Positions 17,009-24,155 of a stretch of DNA of 64,000 bases are shown piece after piece (positions within the stretch are counted from its first letter, which is position 1; every line of letters begins with the position of its first letter). Origin of the DNA: Archangium violaceum (GTDB lineage Bacteria > Myxococcota > Myxococcia > Myxococcales > Myxococcaceae); assembly GCF_016859125.1 (NCBI RefSeq), contig NZ_CP069338.1:3808501-3872500 (forward strand), given 5' to 3'. The notes beneath the pieces were generated by a model that had not been told where the DNA came from, did no database searches, and saw only the letters and a list, made by a program, of their open reading frames with translations. The translations under genes were made by a program, and so were the position numbers.

Positions 17009-17962
17009 GTGACCGCCGTGTCCGCCTTCGAAACACGCCACCTGTTGCTGCTCGTCGCCCTCGAAGAGACCGGGAGCCTGAATGCAGCCGCCCGGCGGCT
17101 GCACCTCACGCCTTCAGCCCTCAGCCTGCAGCTCCGCGACCTGGAGGAACGGCTCGGCGGTGCGCTCTTCCAAAGGAGGTGGAGGCGCCTGGTGGCGACG
17201 GCCGCGGGGCGCCATCTCACCGAGGTCGCCCGCTCCGTCCTGGGGGAGCTGGGCCGCGCGGAAGCGGAGGCACGCCGGCTGCTGAATGGCGCCACGGGGA
17301 CGCTGCGACTGACGACGGCCTGCCATCATTCCTACCGCTGGCTTCCCGACCTCCTGAAGGACTTCGCACGGACCTGTCCCGACATCGAAGTCACGGTGGT
17401 CCCCGAAGCGGCGGCCTCGCCTTGCGAGTGGATTGTCCAAGGCACACTGGATGTCGCGCTCGTCGCGGGAGAAATCAGGAACGCTCCACGCGTCCGCCTG
17501 GAGCCGCTGTTCCGGGACGAGCTGGTTGCGCTGGTCGGCAGGGGGCATCCCTGGTGCGCGAAGAAGGCGGTCGAACTCCGCGCCTTCGCCGATCAACACG
17601 TCTGGGCCGAGGCGGGAACGTTCCATCGCGACAGCCTCGTCGCGCGCGCGTTCGCCGAGGCGGGCAGCATCCTCCCCCGCCGGGTGACGGCCCTTCCCCT
17701 CACGGGCGGCGCGCCCCTGGAGTTGGCACGCGCCAACCTGGGCATCACCCTCGCCCCACGCTGGTCCGCGGAACCGGCCCTCGCCAACGGGGAGCTGCAC
17801 GCGGTGAGCCTCGGTCCGAAGGGCCTCTGGCTGGATTGGTCGGTGGCCACACGCGCGGAGGAGCCAGAACCTCCGCTGGAGGCCTTTCTCGCCGCGCTGC
17901 GCCTGCATCACCCCCGCGCCCGGGAGCCCGTGGCGCAACGCTCACGCCGACGTCGTTCTTGA
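17009..17962 (+). CDS. LysR-family transcriptional regulator
   Basis: 317 aa from GTG 17009; the GTG at 17018 has a better placed purine run and may be the true start. The winged helix-turn-helix is clear: L-E-E-T-G-S-L-N-A-A-A-R-R-L-H-L-T-P-S-A-L-S and L-E-E-R-L-G-G-A-L-F. The effector domain follows from ~90 (L-R-L-T-T-A-C-H-H-S-Y, D-V-A-L-V-A-G-E). The N-terminal sequence is close to MetR-type members, but the inducer is unknown. It is divergent from the SnoaL-like lipoprotein gene, its likely target. Confidence 0.85.
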   Translation: MTAVSAFETRHLLLLVALEETGSLNAAARRLHLTPSALSLQLRDLEERLGGALFQRRWRRLVATAAGRHLTEVARSVLGELGRAEAEARRLLNGATGTLRLTTACHHSYRWLPDLLKDFARTCPDIEVTVVPEAAASPCEWIVQGTLDVALVAGEIRNAPRVRLEPLFRDELVALVGRGHPWCAKKAVELRAFADQHVWAEAGTFHRDSLVARAFAEAGSILPRRVTALPLTGGAPLELARANLGITLAPRWSAEPALANGELHAVSLGPKGLWLDWSVATRAEEPEPPLEAFLAALRLHHPRAREPVAQRSRRRRS

Positions 17963-18059
17963 ACCTACGCCGCCTGCCGTCCCGATTCCCCTGGCAACGG
18001 TGGCGCGGGCGAAGGCCGCACGTGCGCCTTCTGCGTCAACCTCACGCCCATCAGCACGA

Positions 18060-18350
18060 GCACTCTCCGCAGCGGCGGCCCCGGGCGAGGAGGAGGCACC
18101 TGCGTCAGATGAGGCAGCTCGGACCATGTGCCGGAAGCGTCAGCGCGCCCGGAGGCTGGATTGGGCGGGGTTGTTACGCAAGTCGTTCGCAGTGGACGTC
18201 TTCTCCTGCCCGAGGTGCGGAGGAAGGCAGCGGGTGCTGGCGTACCTCACCCAGGGCACCGTCCAATGCGTGTCGCGCGGCCCTCCTGGACGACCACCTA
18301 CCCCGGCCCTCCCCCGCGACAGGGCTCCCATGCCGCCTATGCTCCCGAAC
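18060..18350 (+). mobile_element. IS91-type transposase tail remnant, copy 3
   Basis: The longest of the three copies. It encodes [18 protein letters not shown], the complete first zinc knuckle C-P-R-C-G-G-R-Q and the following V-L-A-Y-L-T, then the Pro-rich end shared with 5180-5410. Upstream coding sequence is absent. It joins the opposite-strand N-terminal gene fragment at ~18350. Confidence 0.65.
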
Positions 18351-18439
18351 GGGAGCACGGAGCCATGCTTGCGAAGCAGGAGCAGGCCCGCTTCCCTGGC
18401 CACGTGTAGTGCCTTCTTCAGCAACTCTTCGTTGTTCAT
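18347..18439 (-). pseudogene. N-terminal gene fragment cut by IS91 remnant
   Basis: From ATG 18439 the minus strand reads M-N-N-E-E-L-L-K-K-A-L-H-V-A-R-E-A-G, a credible helical N-terminus, for about 31 codons. It then enters the IS91 tail repeat at ~18347. The family is not recognised. Confidence 0.35.
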
Positions 18440-18541
18440 CGCGCCATCCAGGAAGAGGGTGGAGGAGATTCCTCGGGTGTGGACATGGATTGAGGGCGCG
18501 GGGGTGTAGCACCGTGTCCTCGCTCCGTCACGTCGCGCCCG

Positions 18542-19066
18542 TCAACGGATGGTGACGTCGAAGCGCTTGGGAAGCTCGTTCTCATCGAGCACCTGCGCCC
18601 TCAGGAACTCGATGGCGATCCGTGCTCCCGGTTGCCAGTAGGGCTCGTCCTGCTCGTTCGCCCACAGGCAGCCCTGCATCTTCTCGAGCTGGAGGAGCCG
18701 GAACTCGAGCTGATCGTAGCCTTTGTCCGAGGTGAGGTTGTCGTCGATCTCCACGGTGAGCTGGGGCTGATAGGGCCCGAGGTAGACGGTTGTCAGCGTC
18801 CGGTTGGAATAGATGGCGAAGAGCGATTCGCCCACCACCATGGGACTCAGGTTGAACTGAAACTGTACGGAGGAGCGTCCTTTGTCACTCAGGACATACC
18901 GATGGAGTTGGTCGAAATGGGTGCGCGCCGCCTCGAGTTGCTTCTGGGTGAGTTTCTGGCATTGCATCATGTAGGAAGCCTCGAATCCGTACTTGAGCGC
19001 GAAGACTCCTGCCGCCGCGAAGATGAATCCAGCGGCCACGAGTGGGTATCTGGGGCGCTTTGGCAT
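18542..19066 (-). CDS. Single-pass membrane protein of unknown function
   Basis: 174 aa. The N-terminus has K-R-P-R-Y followed by one hydrophobic helix (residues ~8-26) and a soluble domain of ~145 aa with alternating strands (Y-L-G-P-Y-Q-P-Q-L-T-V-E-I) and C-L-W-A near the end. Its ATG overlaps the stop of the preceding gene (TGATG), which fixes the start and implies an operon. It stands in the accessory region beside cassette copy B. No family recognised. Confidence 0.6.
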   Translation of the reverse strand: MPKRPRYPLVAAGFIFAAAGVFALKYGFEASYMMQCQKLTQKQLEAARTHFDQLHRYVLSDKGRSSVQFQFNLSPMVVGESLFAIYSNRTLTTVYLGPYQPQLTVEIDDNLTSDKGYDQLEFRLLQLEKMQGCLWANEQDEPYWQPGARIAIEFLRAQVLDENELPKRFDVTIR

Positions 19067-19368
19067 CAGGAGGGCGATGATCTGGGGGTGAAGACGTGCA
19101 TGCCGGCACTGAGACCCTCGGGTGTCTGTCCGGTGCTGGGGAACTCGATACCACCCGCCTTGCGCCAGAGCGCGTATCCGCTCGTGCCTTCCTTGACGGC
19201 ACCCGAGAAGAGTCCATCGGCGAGGCCGGGATGGGGAAGGGCCTGGTGTTCGGGTGGAAGCTCGATGACCTGCCCCTCCTGCGTCTTGCGAGCTTCCTTC
19301 AACGCTTCGGAGAGGGCGAGGGATGTGCTTTTTTCTCGCAGTCCAGCCCGGTGAAGAAGAGATGCGGG
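19066..19368 (-). pseudogene. 3' part of a gene truncated by the RCC1-tail border
   Basis: About 95 codons (S-L-A-L-S-E-A-L-K-E-A-R-K-T-Q-E near its start, A-L-W-R-K-A-G-G-I-E-F-P later) with a stop that overlaps the next gene's ATG. At 19366-19368 the frame enters antisense RCC1 sequence, so the natural N-terminus is missing. The product could still be made from a start in the junction. Family unknown. Confidence 0.45.
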
Positions 19369-19463
19369 GATGGCACCGAGACCAGCCACTCCCTGCCGGT
19401 GCGGGTGCCAGGGCCGAGCGCGGAGGGGACGTAGCCACGCCGTGCAACGGCATGGCCGTGTCA
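19366..19463. repeat. Left border repeat, copy B (RCC1 tail plus spacer)
   Basis: Bases 19366-19434 repeat the last ~70 bp of the RCC1 gene including its stop. The spacer to 19463 repeats the 26-bp spacer of copy A, with one indel, up to the TAC-TGA end of the opposite gene. The body of this RCC1 copy is deleted: its left edge abuts the truncated gene at 19066. Confidence 0.8.
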
Positions 19464-19991
19464 GTAGGAAAGGTGCTCGAGAACCTGCTTCGCACGCGCT
19501 CTTGGAGCACCTTCGACCTCGAGCACCTCCACTTCGAAGGCGTAAGGATCATCGAGGAGGAGTTCCTTCAGCTTCTCGTCGACAGCCAGGCGCAGCTCCT
19601 CGTCGTCCGAGGCGGAGAGCGCGATCCGGTCCGGCCGCTCGATCCCGACCAGGACGATCAAATCGAGCTTCTGGAGGGCTCCGCGTATGCGCGGGAGCCA
19701 CGCGTCAAGGTCGAACGCGTCGCGGTCCTCGTGGGCCAACAGGTATCCGATGAAGTCCACCGGACATCGGTCGAACAACACGTCGCGAGGACCCTCGTCC
19801 AGGTTGGCGATGGACCGTGCGAGCTGCTCTTCGAAATCCTCGACCGACGGGGTCTCCGCGAACCCGTACCCCTCTTCTTCCAGCTGGTGGTACGGCTCAT
19901 CCACCGTCACATAGGAGGGGAGGCGGTCGGACAACTCGTCGATGAGAGTGGATTTCCCCGCGCGATGAGTACCGGATACAGCGATTCGCAT
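19461..19991 (-). CDS. Small AAA-type P-loop ATPase/kinase (cassette payload B)
   Basis: 176 aa from the ATG at 19991. It opens with a strand and Walker A motif (R-I-A-V-S-G-T-H-R-A-G-K-S-T), then E-P-Y-H-Q-L, a D-R-C-P-V-D-F motif and a later hydrophobic strand (L-D-L-I-V-L-V-G-I-E) followed by R-P-D-R-I, matching AAA_28/NadR-kinase-like P-loop proteins. The substrate is unknown. It occupies the same place between border repeats as the toxin/immunity pair of copy A. It may be a defence, immunity or nucleotide-phosphorylating function, which is not provable here. Its 3' end is duplicated at 3578-3673. Confidence 0.75.
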   Translation of the reverse strand: MRIAVSGTHRAGKSTLIDELSDRLPSYVTVDEPYHQLEEEGYGFAETPSVEDFEEQLARSIANLDEGPRDVLFDRCPVDFIGYLLAHEDRDAFDLDAWLPRIRGALQKLDLIVLVGIERPDRIALSASDDEELRLAVDEKLKELLLDDPYAFEVEVLEVEGAPRARAKQVLEHLSY

Positions 19992-20088
19992 GAATGAGCG
20001 CTCTATCAGTTGCACCGATACGGCGTCAGCCTGGAAGACGAACACCTCCGAGTTCCCCACCGGGACAGACGGCGTCGCGAGCCATCCC

Positions 20089-20132
20089 TCTGGAATCACA
20101 CGGAAGAGCGGGTTCGTCCGTCAAGCCACTGG
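20089..20132. repeat. Right border repeat, copy B
   Basis: 44 bp matching 3423-3466 with few mismatches. It marks the upstream end of payload B and contains the putative promoter. Confidence 0.75.
20095..20124 (-). promoter_or_regulatory. Sigma70-like promoter in right border repeat, copy B
   Basis: Minus strand: TTGACG (20124-20119), 18-base spacer, TGTGAT (20100-20095), identical in hexamers and spacing to copy A. Predicted start near 20087, about 96 nt before the ATPase ATG. Confidence 0.5.
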
Positions 20133-20136
20133 GGAA

Positions 20137-20334
20137 TCACCAGCGATGCGGGGTGAAGAGGCAGTCGATGGGCCCGCTCAGCGTTCTACAGCATTCGAAG
20201 GGAACGGTGAGCCTGCTTTGCAGCCAGTTCTCATCGGCCCAATAGCTGGAGTCCGCATTGAAGATGAGCTTTCCTCCGAGCCTCTGGAGGACGATGTTCT
20301 CTCCGTTGAAGAGGCGGTGGAGGAAACGGAACAT
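20137..20334 (-). CDS. Small hypothetical protein or gene 3' fragment
   Basis: 65 aa if started at M-F-R-F-L-H-R-L-F. The sequence is gene-like (I-V-L-Q-R-L-G-G-K-L-I-F, E-N-W-L-Q-S-R-L, F-E-C-C-R) but there is no clear ribosome site, and the frame is open upstream into the kinase remnant. It may be the C-terminus of a gene fused to that remnant. Its stop lies 5 bp from the right border repeat. Confidence 0.35.
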   Translation of the reverse strand: MFRFLHRLFNGENIVLQRLGGKLIFNADSSYWADENWLQSRLTVPFECCRTLSGPIDCLFTPHRW

Positions 20335-20925
20335 GACGGCCTGGAGGGGAGGGCGCGCTACTCGAGGTGTTGCCCGTCGCTCCCTGCTGCGCGTTCTTCC
20401 GCTACCACCACGCCGAGCCCCAACCCCGCTCCCAGCATCCACCCCGAACCCGCGAGGCCTCGCCGCGGGTGTGCCCCGGTGGCTGGGACCTCCGCTCCTT
20501 CCCTTCTCCTCTTCCTCAGGGAGGACGCTCCCGTCGCGAGCCTCACGAGGGGCGCGGGAAGTGTCACCCGCTTCGTGGGGAAGGCCGGCCTCTGGATGCG
20601 TCTCCCTGGTGCTTCTCCCTCCCGCCTGGCTGGAAGTTCCTCCCACTCGAAGAGGCTCGCCTCCCACTGGGCCCGTCCGCCGAAGGCCGCCGCCGCCATC
20701 AGCGCGTCATGCAGCTCGGCGCCGTCCCGGTAGCGCTCCTCCGGCCTCTTCGGCGGGTGCTCGTTGGACGGCGATCGCGAATCCCAGCAGGTCCTCCAGC
20801 CGCTCGGGCGGGAAGGGGTAGTGCCCCGTCGCCGCGCGGTACGGGCTCACCCCCAGCGCGTACAGGTCATCCGCGGCGCCCACCTCAAAGGACACGCGGC
20901 GCGAGATGACGTAAGAAGTCTCCCC
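20335..20925 (-). pseudogene. Serine/threonine kinase C-terminal remnant
   Basis: Minus-strand reading across at least two frame changes gives the end of a Hanks-type kinase: D-D-L-Y-A-L-G-V, then T-G-H-Y-P-F (C-lobe), R-P-E-E-R-Y, A-L-M-A-A-A-A-F-G, W-E-A-S-L-F-E-W-E, and a juxtamembrane/helix region (M-L-G-A-G-L-G-L-G-V-V-V). The N-lobe and catalytic loop are missing. It faces the plus-strand kinase-fold gene that starts at 20930. Confidence 0.6.
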
Positions 20926-20929
20926 CGTG

Positions 20930-21967
20930 ATGAGCTTCCTGCACGAGCTGCCCCCCGTCCGTCGTTTCCGCCTCCCCTTCACCCGGCGCCGCCACTTCTT
21001 CGCGTTGGGGAGCCTCGTCTACGAGGCCCTCGGCTCGCTGGGGGCTCGCGAGACGGAGGAGCAACTCATGCTCGCCCGGTTCGAGCACGTCCCGGGCCCC
21101 GAGGGCCTGTGTGTCATCGAGCGGCTGCACCGCTCCGTCGACAGCCGCCGGCTCCGGGAGCTCGTGTGGGAGGCGAAGCACGCCCTGGGCCTGACGCACC
21201 CCGGTCTGCTCCAGATGCGTCAGTTCGTCCTCCTCCCGCAGCGGTCCCACCTGGAGCGGCCCTACGCGGTGCTCGAGTACGTGGGGGGCCGCTCCCTGGC
21301 CTCGGTGCTGAAGCTCTCCGCGGTGTTGGAGCGCAAGCCGCTGTCGGTGGCCGCCGCGTGTGACATCGCCGCGCAGGTGGCCGATGCCCTCGAGCACCTG
21401 CACACCCGGTCGGACTCGCGCGGGTGGTGCTGGGCGCTCGGTCACGGGGACATCTCCCCCTCGCTCATCTGGCTCTGCCCCGACGGCCGGGTGAAGCTGG
21501 TGGGCTTCGGCACGCGCGCCTCCCGGCGGGTGGGGCGCTACGAGCGCCGCAGGGAGTGGACGGACCTGTGCCGGGCTTCTCTGTACGCCCCCTCCGCCCC
21601 GCGCTTCCGGGAGCTCCCGGCGTGCCGCGTGGACCTCTACTCCCTGGCGGTGGTGCTGCTGGAGATGTTGGTGGGCCAACCACTTTGGGGGCTCGACTCC
21701 GCCTCGACGTGGAGGCATGGCCTGCCCCCGGAGGAGGTGGACCGGCGGTTGCGTGGGCTCCGGCTGCCGTCGGGGCTGGGGGACGTGATACGTGACGCGC
21801 TGCGTTGCGAGCCCTCGGGGCCGGTCTCCACCGCCGCGGGGCTTCGCGAGGCCCTGCGCCCCCATATCCGGGAGGGCCGAGGGGTGGCCACGGAGCTGGG
21901 GTGGCTGGAGCGCGAGGTCACCTGGCGGGTATCCCCGTGGGAGGCCAATCCCCTGTCCGCCGCCTGA
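20930..21967 (+). CDS. Kinase-fold protein lacking canonical catalytic residues (pseudokinase)
   Basis: 345 aa from ATG 20930 (GTG 20927 also possible). The whole kinase fold can be traced. A glycine-loop region (L-G-S-L-G-A-R-E) is followed by C-V-I-E-R-L-H where V-A-x-K is expected, so the ATP-binding Lys is absent. The hinge reads A-V-L-E-Y-V-G-G. The catalytic loop is G-H-G-D-I-S-P-S-L, with HGD for HRD and Leu for the metal-binding Asn. V-G-F-G stands in place of DFG. The C-lobe continues with D-L-Y-S-L-A-V-V-L-L-E-M. It is soluble with no membrane helix. Its role is probably binding or scaffolding. It is divergent from a real-kinase remnant. Confidence 0.7.
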   Translation: MSFLHELPPVRRFRLPFTRRRHFFALGSLVYEALGSLGARETEEQLMLARFEHVPGPEGLCVIERLHRSVDSRRLRELVWEAKHALGLTHPGLLQMRQFVLLPQRSHLERPYAVLEYVGGRSLASVLKLSAVLERKPLSVAAACDIAAQVADALEHLHTRSDSRGWCWALGHGDISPSLIWLCPDGRVKLVGFGTRASRRVGRYERRREWTDLCRASLYAPSAPRFRELPACRVDLYSLAVVLLEMLVGQPLWGLDSASTWRHGLPPEEVDRRLRGLRLPSGLGDVIRDALRCEPSGPVSTAAGLREALRPHIREGRGVATELGWLEREVTWRVSPWEANPLSAA

Positions 21968-22099
21968 GAAGCCGGAATTCCGGCCCGGGAGCGCTTGCGG
22001 GGTTCGACGGGAAACCCGTTTTGAATTAGGCTTTGTCCAAAGCTGTCAGACGGGGGAGGTCTGCCTTTGACACCGCGTGGGTATCGCGAAGAGGAACTC

Positions 22100-22648
22100 G
22101 TGGCGAACCGTGCTTCGGTGCTGTTGAGCGGAGGCACGGAGGACGAGCGGCGCACGTGGGCGGCGGCGGCGGCGAGGAACTTTTTCCAGGAGGGCCCGTT
22201 GGTGGAGGTCCGCCAGACCGAGCAGGTCGGCGAGGCCCTCAAGAAGACGCGCGGGGTGGTGTTCATCCCCGACGTGGCGCGCATCAGCTTCATCGCCCAG
22301 GGGCTCATCGTCCGCTGCCTCCAGACGCAGGAGGAGCGGCCCAAGATCGTCGTGGGCCTGTCGGGCGCCGTGGAGCACGCGCGCAGCCGGGGCACCCTGC
22401 GTGAGGATCTGCTCTACCGCCTGCACCTGGCGCAGGTGGACCTCTCCGTGGACGGCATGCGCGAGGTGATTGCCCAGCGCCGCGCGCAGCTCGCCGCCGA
22501 GGAGGCCGCCCGCAAGGCCGAGGCCGAGCGGCTCGCCGCCGAGAAGGCCGCGAAGATGAAGGCCGCCGGCATCTCGGTGAAGAGCGCGTCGCGCATGCGC
22601 AGCAAGGTGGCCCCTCGCGCCACCTCGCCCAAGGTCACGCGCAGGTAA
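22100..22648 (+). CDS. NtrC-like AAA-derived protein without P-loop, basic coiled tail
   Basis: 182 aa from GTG 22100, chosen because AGAGGA lies about six bases upstream; a TTG 33 bases earlier has none. Residues ~5-115 follow a sigma54-activator AAA core (R-G-V-V-F-I-P-D-V-A-R-I, L-I-V-R-C-L-Q, R-G-T-L-R-E-D-L-L-Y-R-L) but lack a Walker A motif and the GAFTGA loop. The Walker B position reads F-I-P-D. The C-terminal ~70 aa is an Ala/Glu/Lys-rich helix (E-E-A-A-R-K-A-E-A-E-R) with a very basic end. It cannot be a normal sigma54 activator. It may act as an adaptor or regulator; this is inference. Confidence 0.6.
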   Translation: MANRASVLLSGGTEDERRTWAAAAARNFFQEGPLVEVRQTEQVGEALKKTRGVVFIPDVARISFIAQGLIVRCLQTQEERPKIVVGLSGAVEHARSRGTLREDLLYRLHLAQVDLSVDGMREVIAQRRAQLAAEEAARKAEAERLAAEKAAKMKAAGISVKSASRMRSKVAPRATSPKVTRR

Positions 22649-22671
22649 CGGGCGCGCGCGGGGCGGGCGCC

Positions 22672-23160
22672 TCAGTCGTGCTTCTGCCCGCGCTTGGCCT
22701 TGAAGCCTTCCTTCCGTGCCGCGGCGCGCTTGGGCGCCGTGGCCGACGCCGTCGTCTTGCGTCCCTGGCTCCGGGTCCGGCGCTTCGGCGCTTCGGCGTC
22801 CGCCTCGACGGAGACCTTCAGGGGATTGCGGGCCGGCCGCGCCTTCTTGATGCGCTCCTGCACGGCCTGCGCCTCCTCCAGCACGCGCTCCGCGGTGGCC
22901 TGCGCCTGCTCGCGCACCGGCGAGGGCATGGGCTCCACTTCGGGCCGCGCGGGGACGGGACGGGCCAGCTCCGGCTCTTCCTGGAGCTTCACCCGCGCCA
23001 CCCGCACCACCTGCTCCTGCCTGGGCAGCAGCTCCTGGAGCCGGTCCATCACCTTCACCGCCGTGATGGTGCCCTCCACCACGTACCGCACCCCCTCGGT
23101 GCCCATCCGCACCGCCGCTCCCTTCAACCTGTCCACCAGGCGCGTCGCGTTCGTCACCAT
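22672..23160 (-). CDS. Small basic helical protein
   Basis: 162 aa from ATG 23160, which has GGGAAGGG six bases upstream. The N-terminal ~60 aa forms amphipathic helices (T-R-L-V-D-R-L-K-G-A-A-V, V-M-D-R-L-Q-E-L-L). The rest is Pro/Glu- then Lys/Arg/Ala-rich (K-R-R-T-R-S-Q-G-R-K), histone-H1- or AlgP-like in composition and suited to DNA or polyanion binding. No defined family. It is convergent with the preceding gene, 24 bp between stops. Confidence 0.65.
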   Translation of the reverse strand: MVTNATRLVDRLKGAAVRMGTEGVRYVVEGTITAVKVMDRLQELLPRQEQVVRVARVKLQEEPELARPVPARPEVEPMPSPVREQAQATAERVLEEAQAVQERIKKARPARNPLKVSVEADAEAPKRRTRSQGRKTTASATAPKRAAARKEGFKAKRGQKHD

Positions 23161-23305
23161 GTGCATCCCTTCCCTATGGCCGTGTCTTTCCGGCCAAGGT
23201 ATGCACGCGCCTCGCGGTTGGGAGCACCGCGTCATGGGCGGCCTCGCCCCTGCCTGCCTGTCTGTCCGCTCCCCTCCCCGTGGGGTGATGGCCGTGTCGG
23301 GGAGG

Positions 23306-23956
23306 CTACTCGCCGCTGCGCACCAGCCGCTCGGCGTCGCGCCGCAGCCGCTCCACGTCGTCGTCGTGCTCGCTGTTGTAGTAGCCGCGGATTTCGCCGG
23401 TGCGGTCCACCAGCACGAAGTGCGAGCCGTGGAAGATGCTGGCGATGTCGTTCTCGTCATCGCCCTCGCGGCCCATCGCCATCTTGAAGCCGCCGACGAC
23501 GGTCTGCTTGAGCTGCTCGTAGTCGCCGGTGAGGAAGCTCCAGCGGGCGGGGTCCGCGCCGTGCTTCGCGGCGTAGGCGGTGAGGCGCTCGGGGGTGTCG
23601 TACTTCGGGTCCACCGAGAAGGAGACGAGCGCGAGCTCGCCGCCGATGTCCGCCGTCTGCTTCTGCAGGCGCGCCATCTTCTGCGTGAAGACGGGGCAGA
23701 TGGTGGGGCAGCGGGTGAAGATGAAGTTGGCCACCCAGGGGCGGCCCTCGAGCTGCTTCAAGCCGAAGGGCTGGCCGTCCTGGCGCGTGAAGGAGAAGGC
23801 CGGGAGCCGGCCGTAGCGCTCCAGCGTCTCCTGCCGGGGGCGCAACAGGCCCACCACCAGCGCCAACAGGCACGCGGCGGAGGCCAGGGCCACCCACAGG
23901 AAGCGGTTCGCGGAGCGCGGCGCGGGGACGGACGAGGTCTGGACGTCGGTGGACAT
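23306..23956 (-). CDS. SCO1/SenC-family copper chaperone-like protein
   Basis: 216 aa. One N-terminal membrane anchor (W-V-A-L-A-S-A-A-C-L-L-A-L) is followed by a thioredoxin-like domain. The copper-site motif C-P-T-I-C is present (F-T-R-C-P-T-I-C-P-V-F), along with the distal His in F-H-G-S-H-F-V-L-V-D. Proteins of this family deliver copper to the CuA site of cytochrome c oxidase or act as thiol reductases at the membrane. No oxidase gene is adjacent, so the partner is elsewhere. Confidence 0.9.
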   Translation of the reverse strand: MSTDVQTSSVPAPRSANRFLWVALASAACLLALVVGLLRPRQETLERYGRLPAFSFTRQDGQPFGLKQLEGRPWVANFIFTRCPTICPVFTQKMARLQKQTADIGGELALVSFSVDPKYDTPERLTAYAAKHGADPARWSFLTGDYEQLKQTVVGGFKMAMGREGDDENDIASIFHGSHFVLVDRTGEIRGYYNSEHDDDVERLRRDAERLVRSGE

Positions 23957-24155
23957 GGGGTAAGGGTCCGACTGCTAACGGATGCGCCGGGGATGCACAA
24001 GGCCGCGCGTCCCCGGGCCGCTTCCTTCCTCCCCGGGCGGCTTCACGCTCCCCCGGGTGTTCGCTACTCCTACCTCGGAGAGGTCTGCGCCGAACAGTCC
24101 GGGTGCCCTCGCGAGCGGCGGTCGGAGCGCTCTGGTAAGCCTGGAGTCCTCATCC

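Noticed and set aside
16060-18555. Plus-strand frame of 831 codons
   Set aside because: Runs antisense through the SnoaL-like gene and out of frame through the LysR gene; no domain or consistent codon use.
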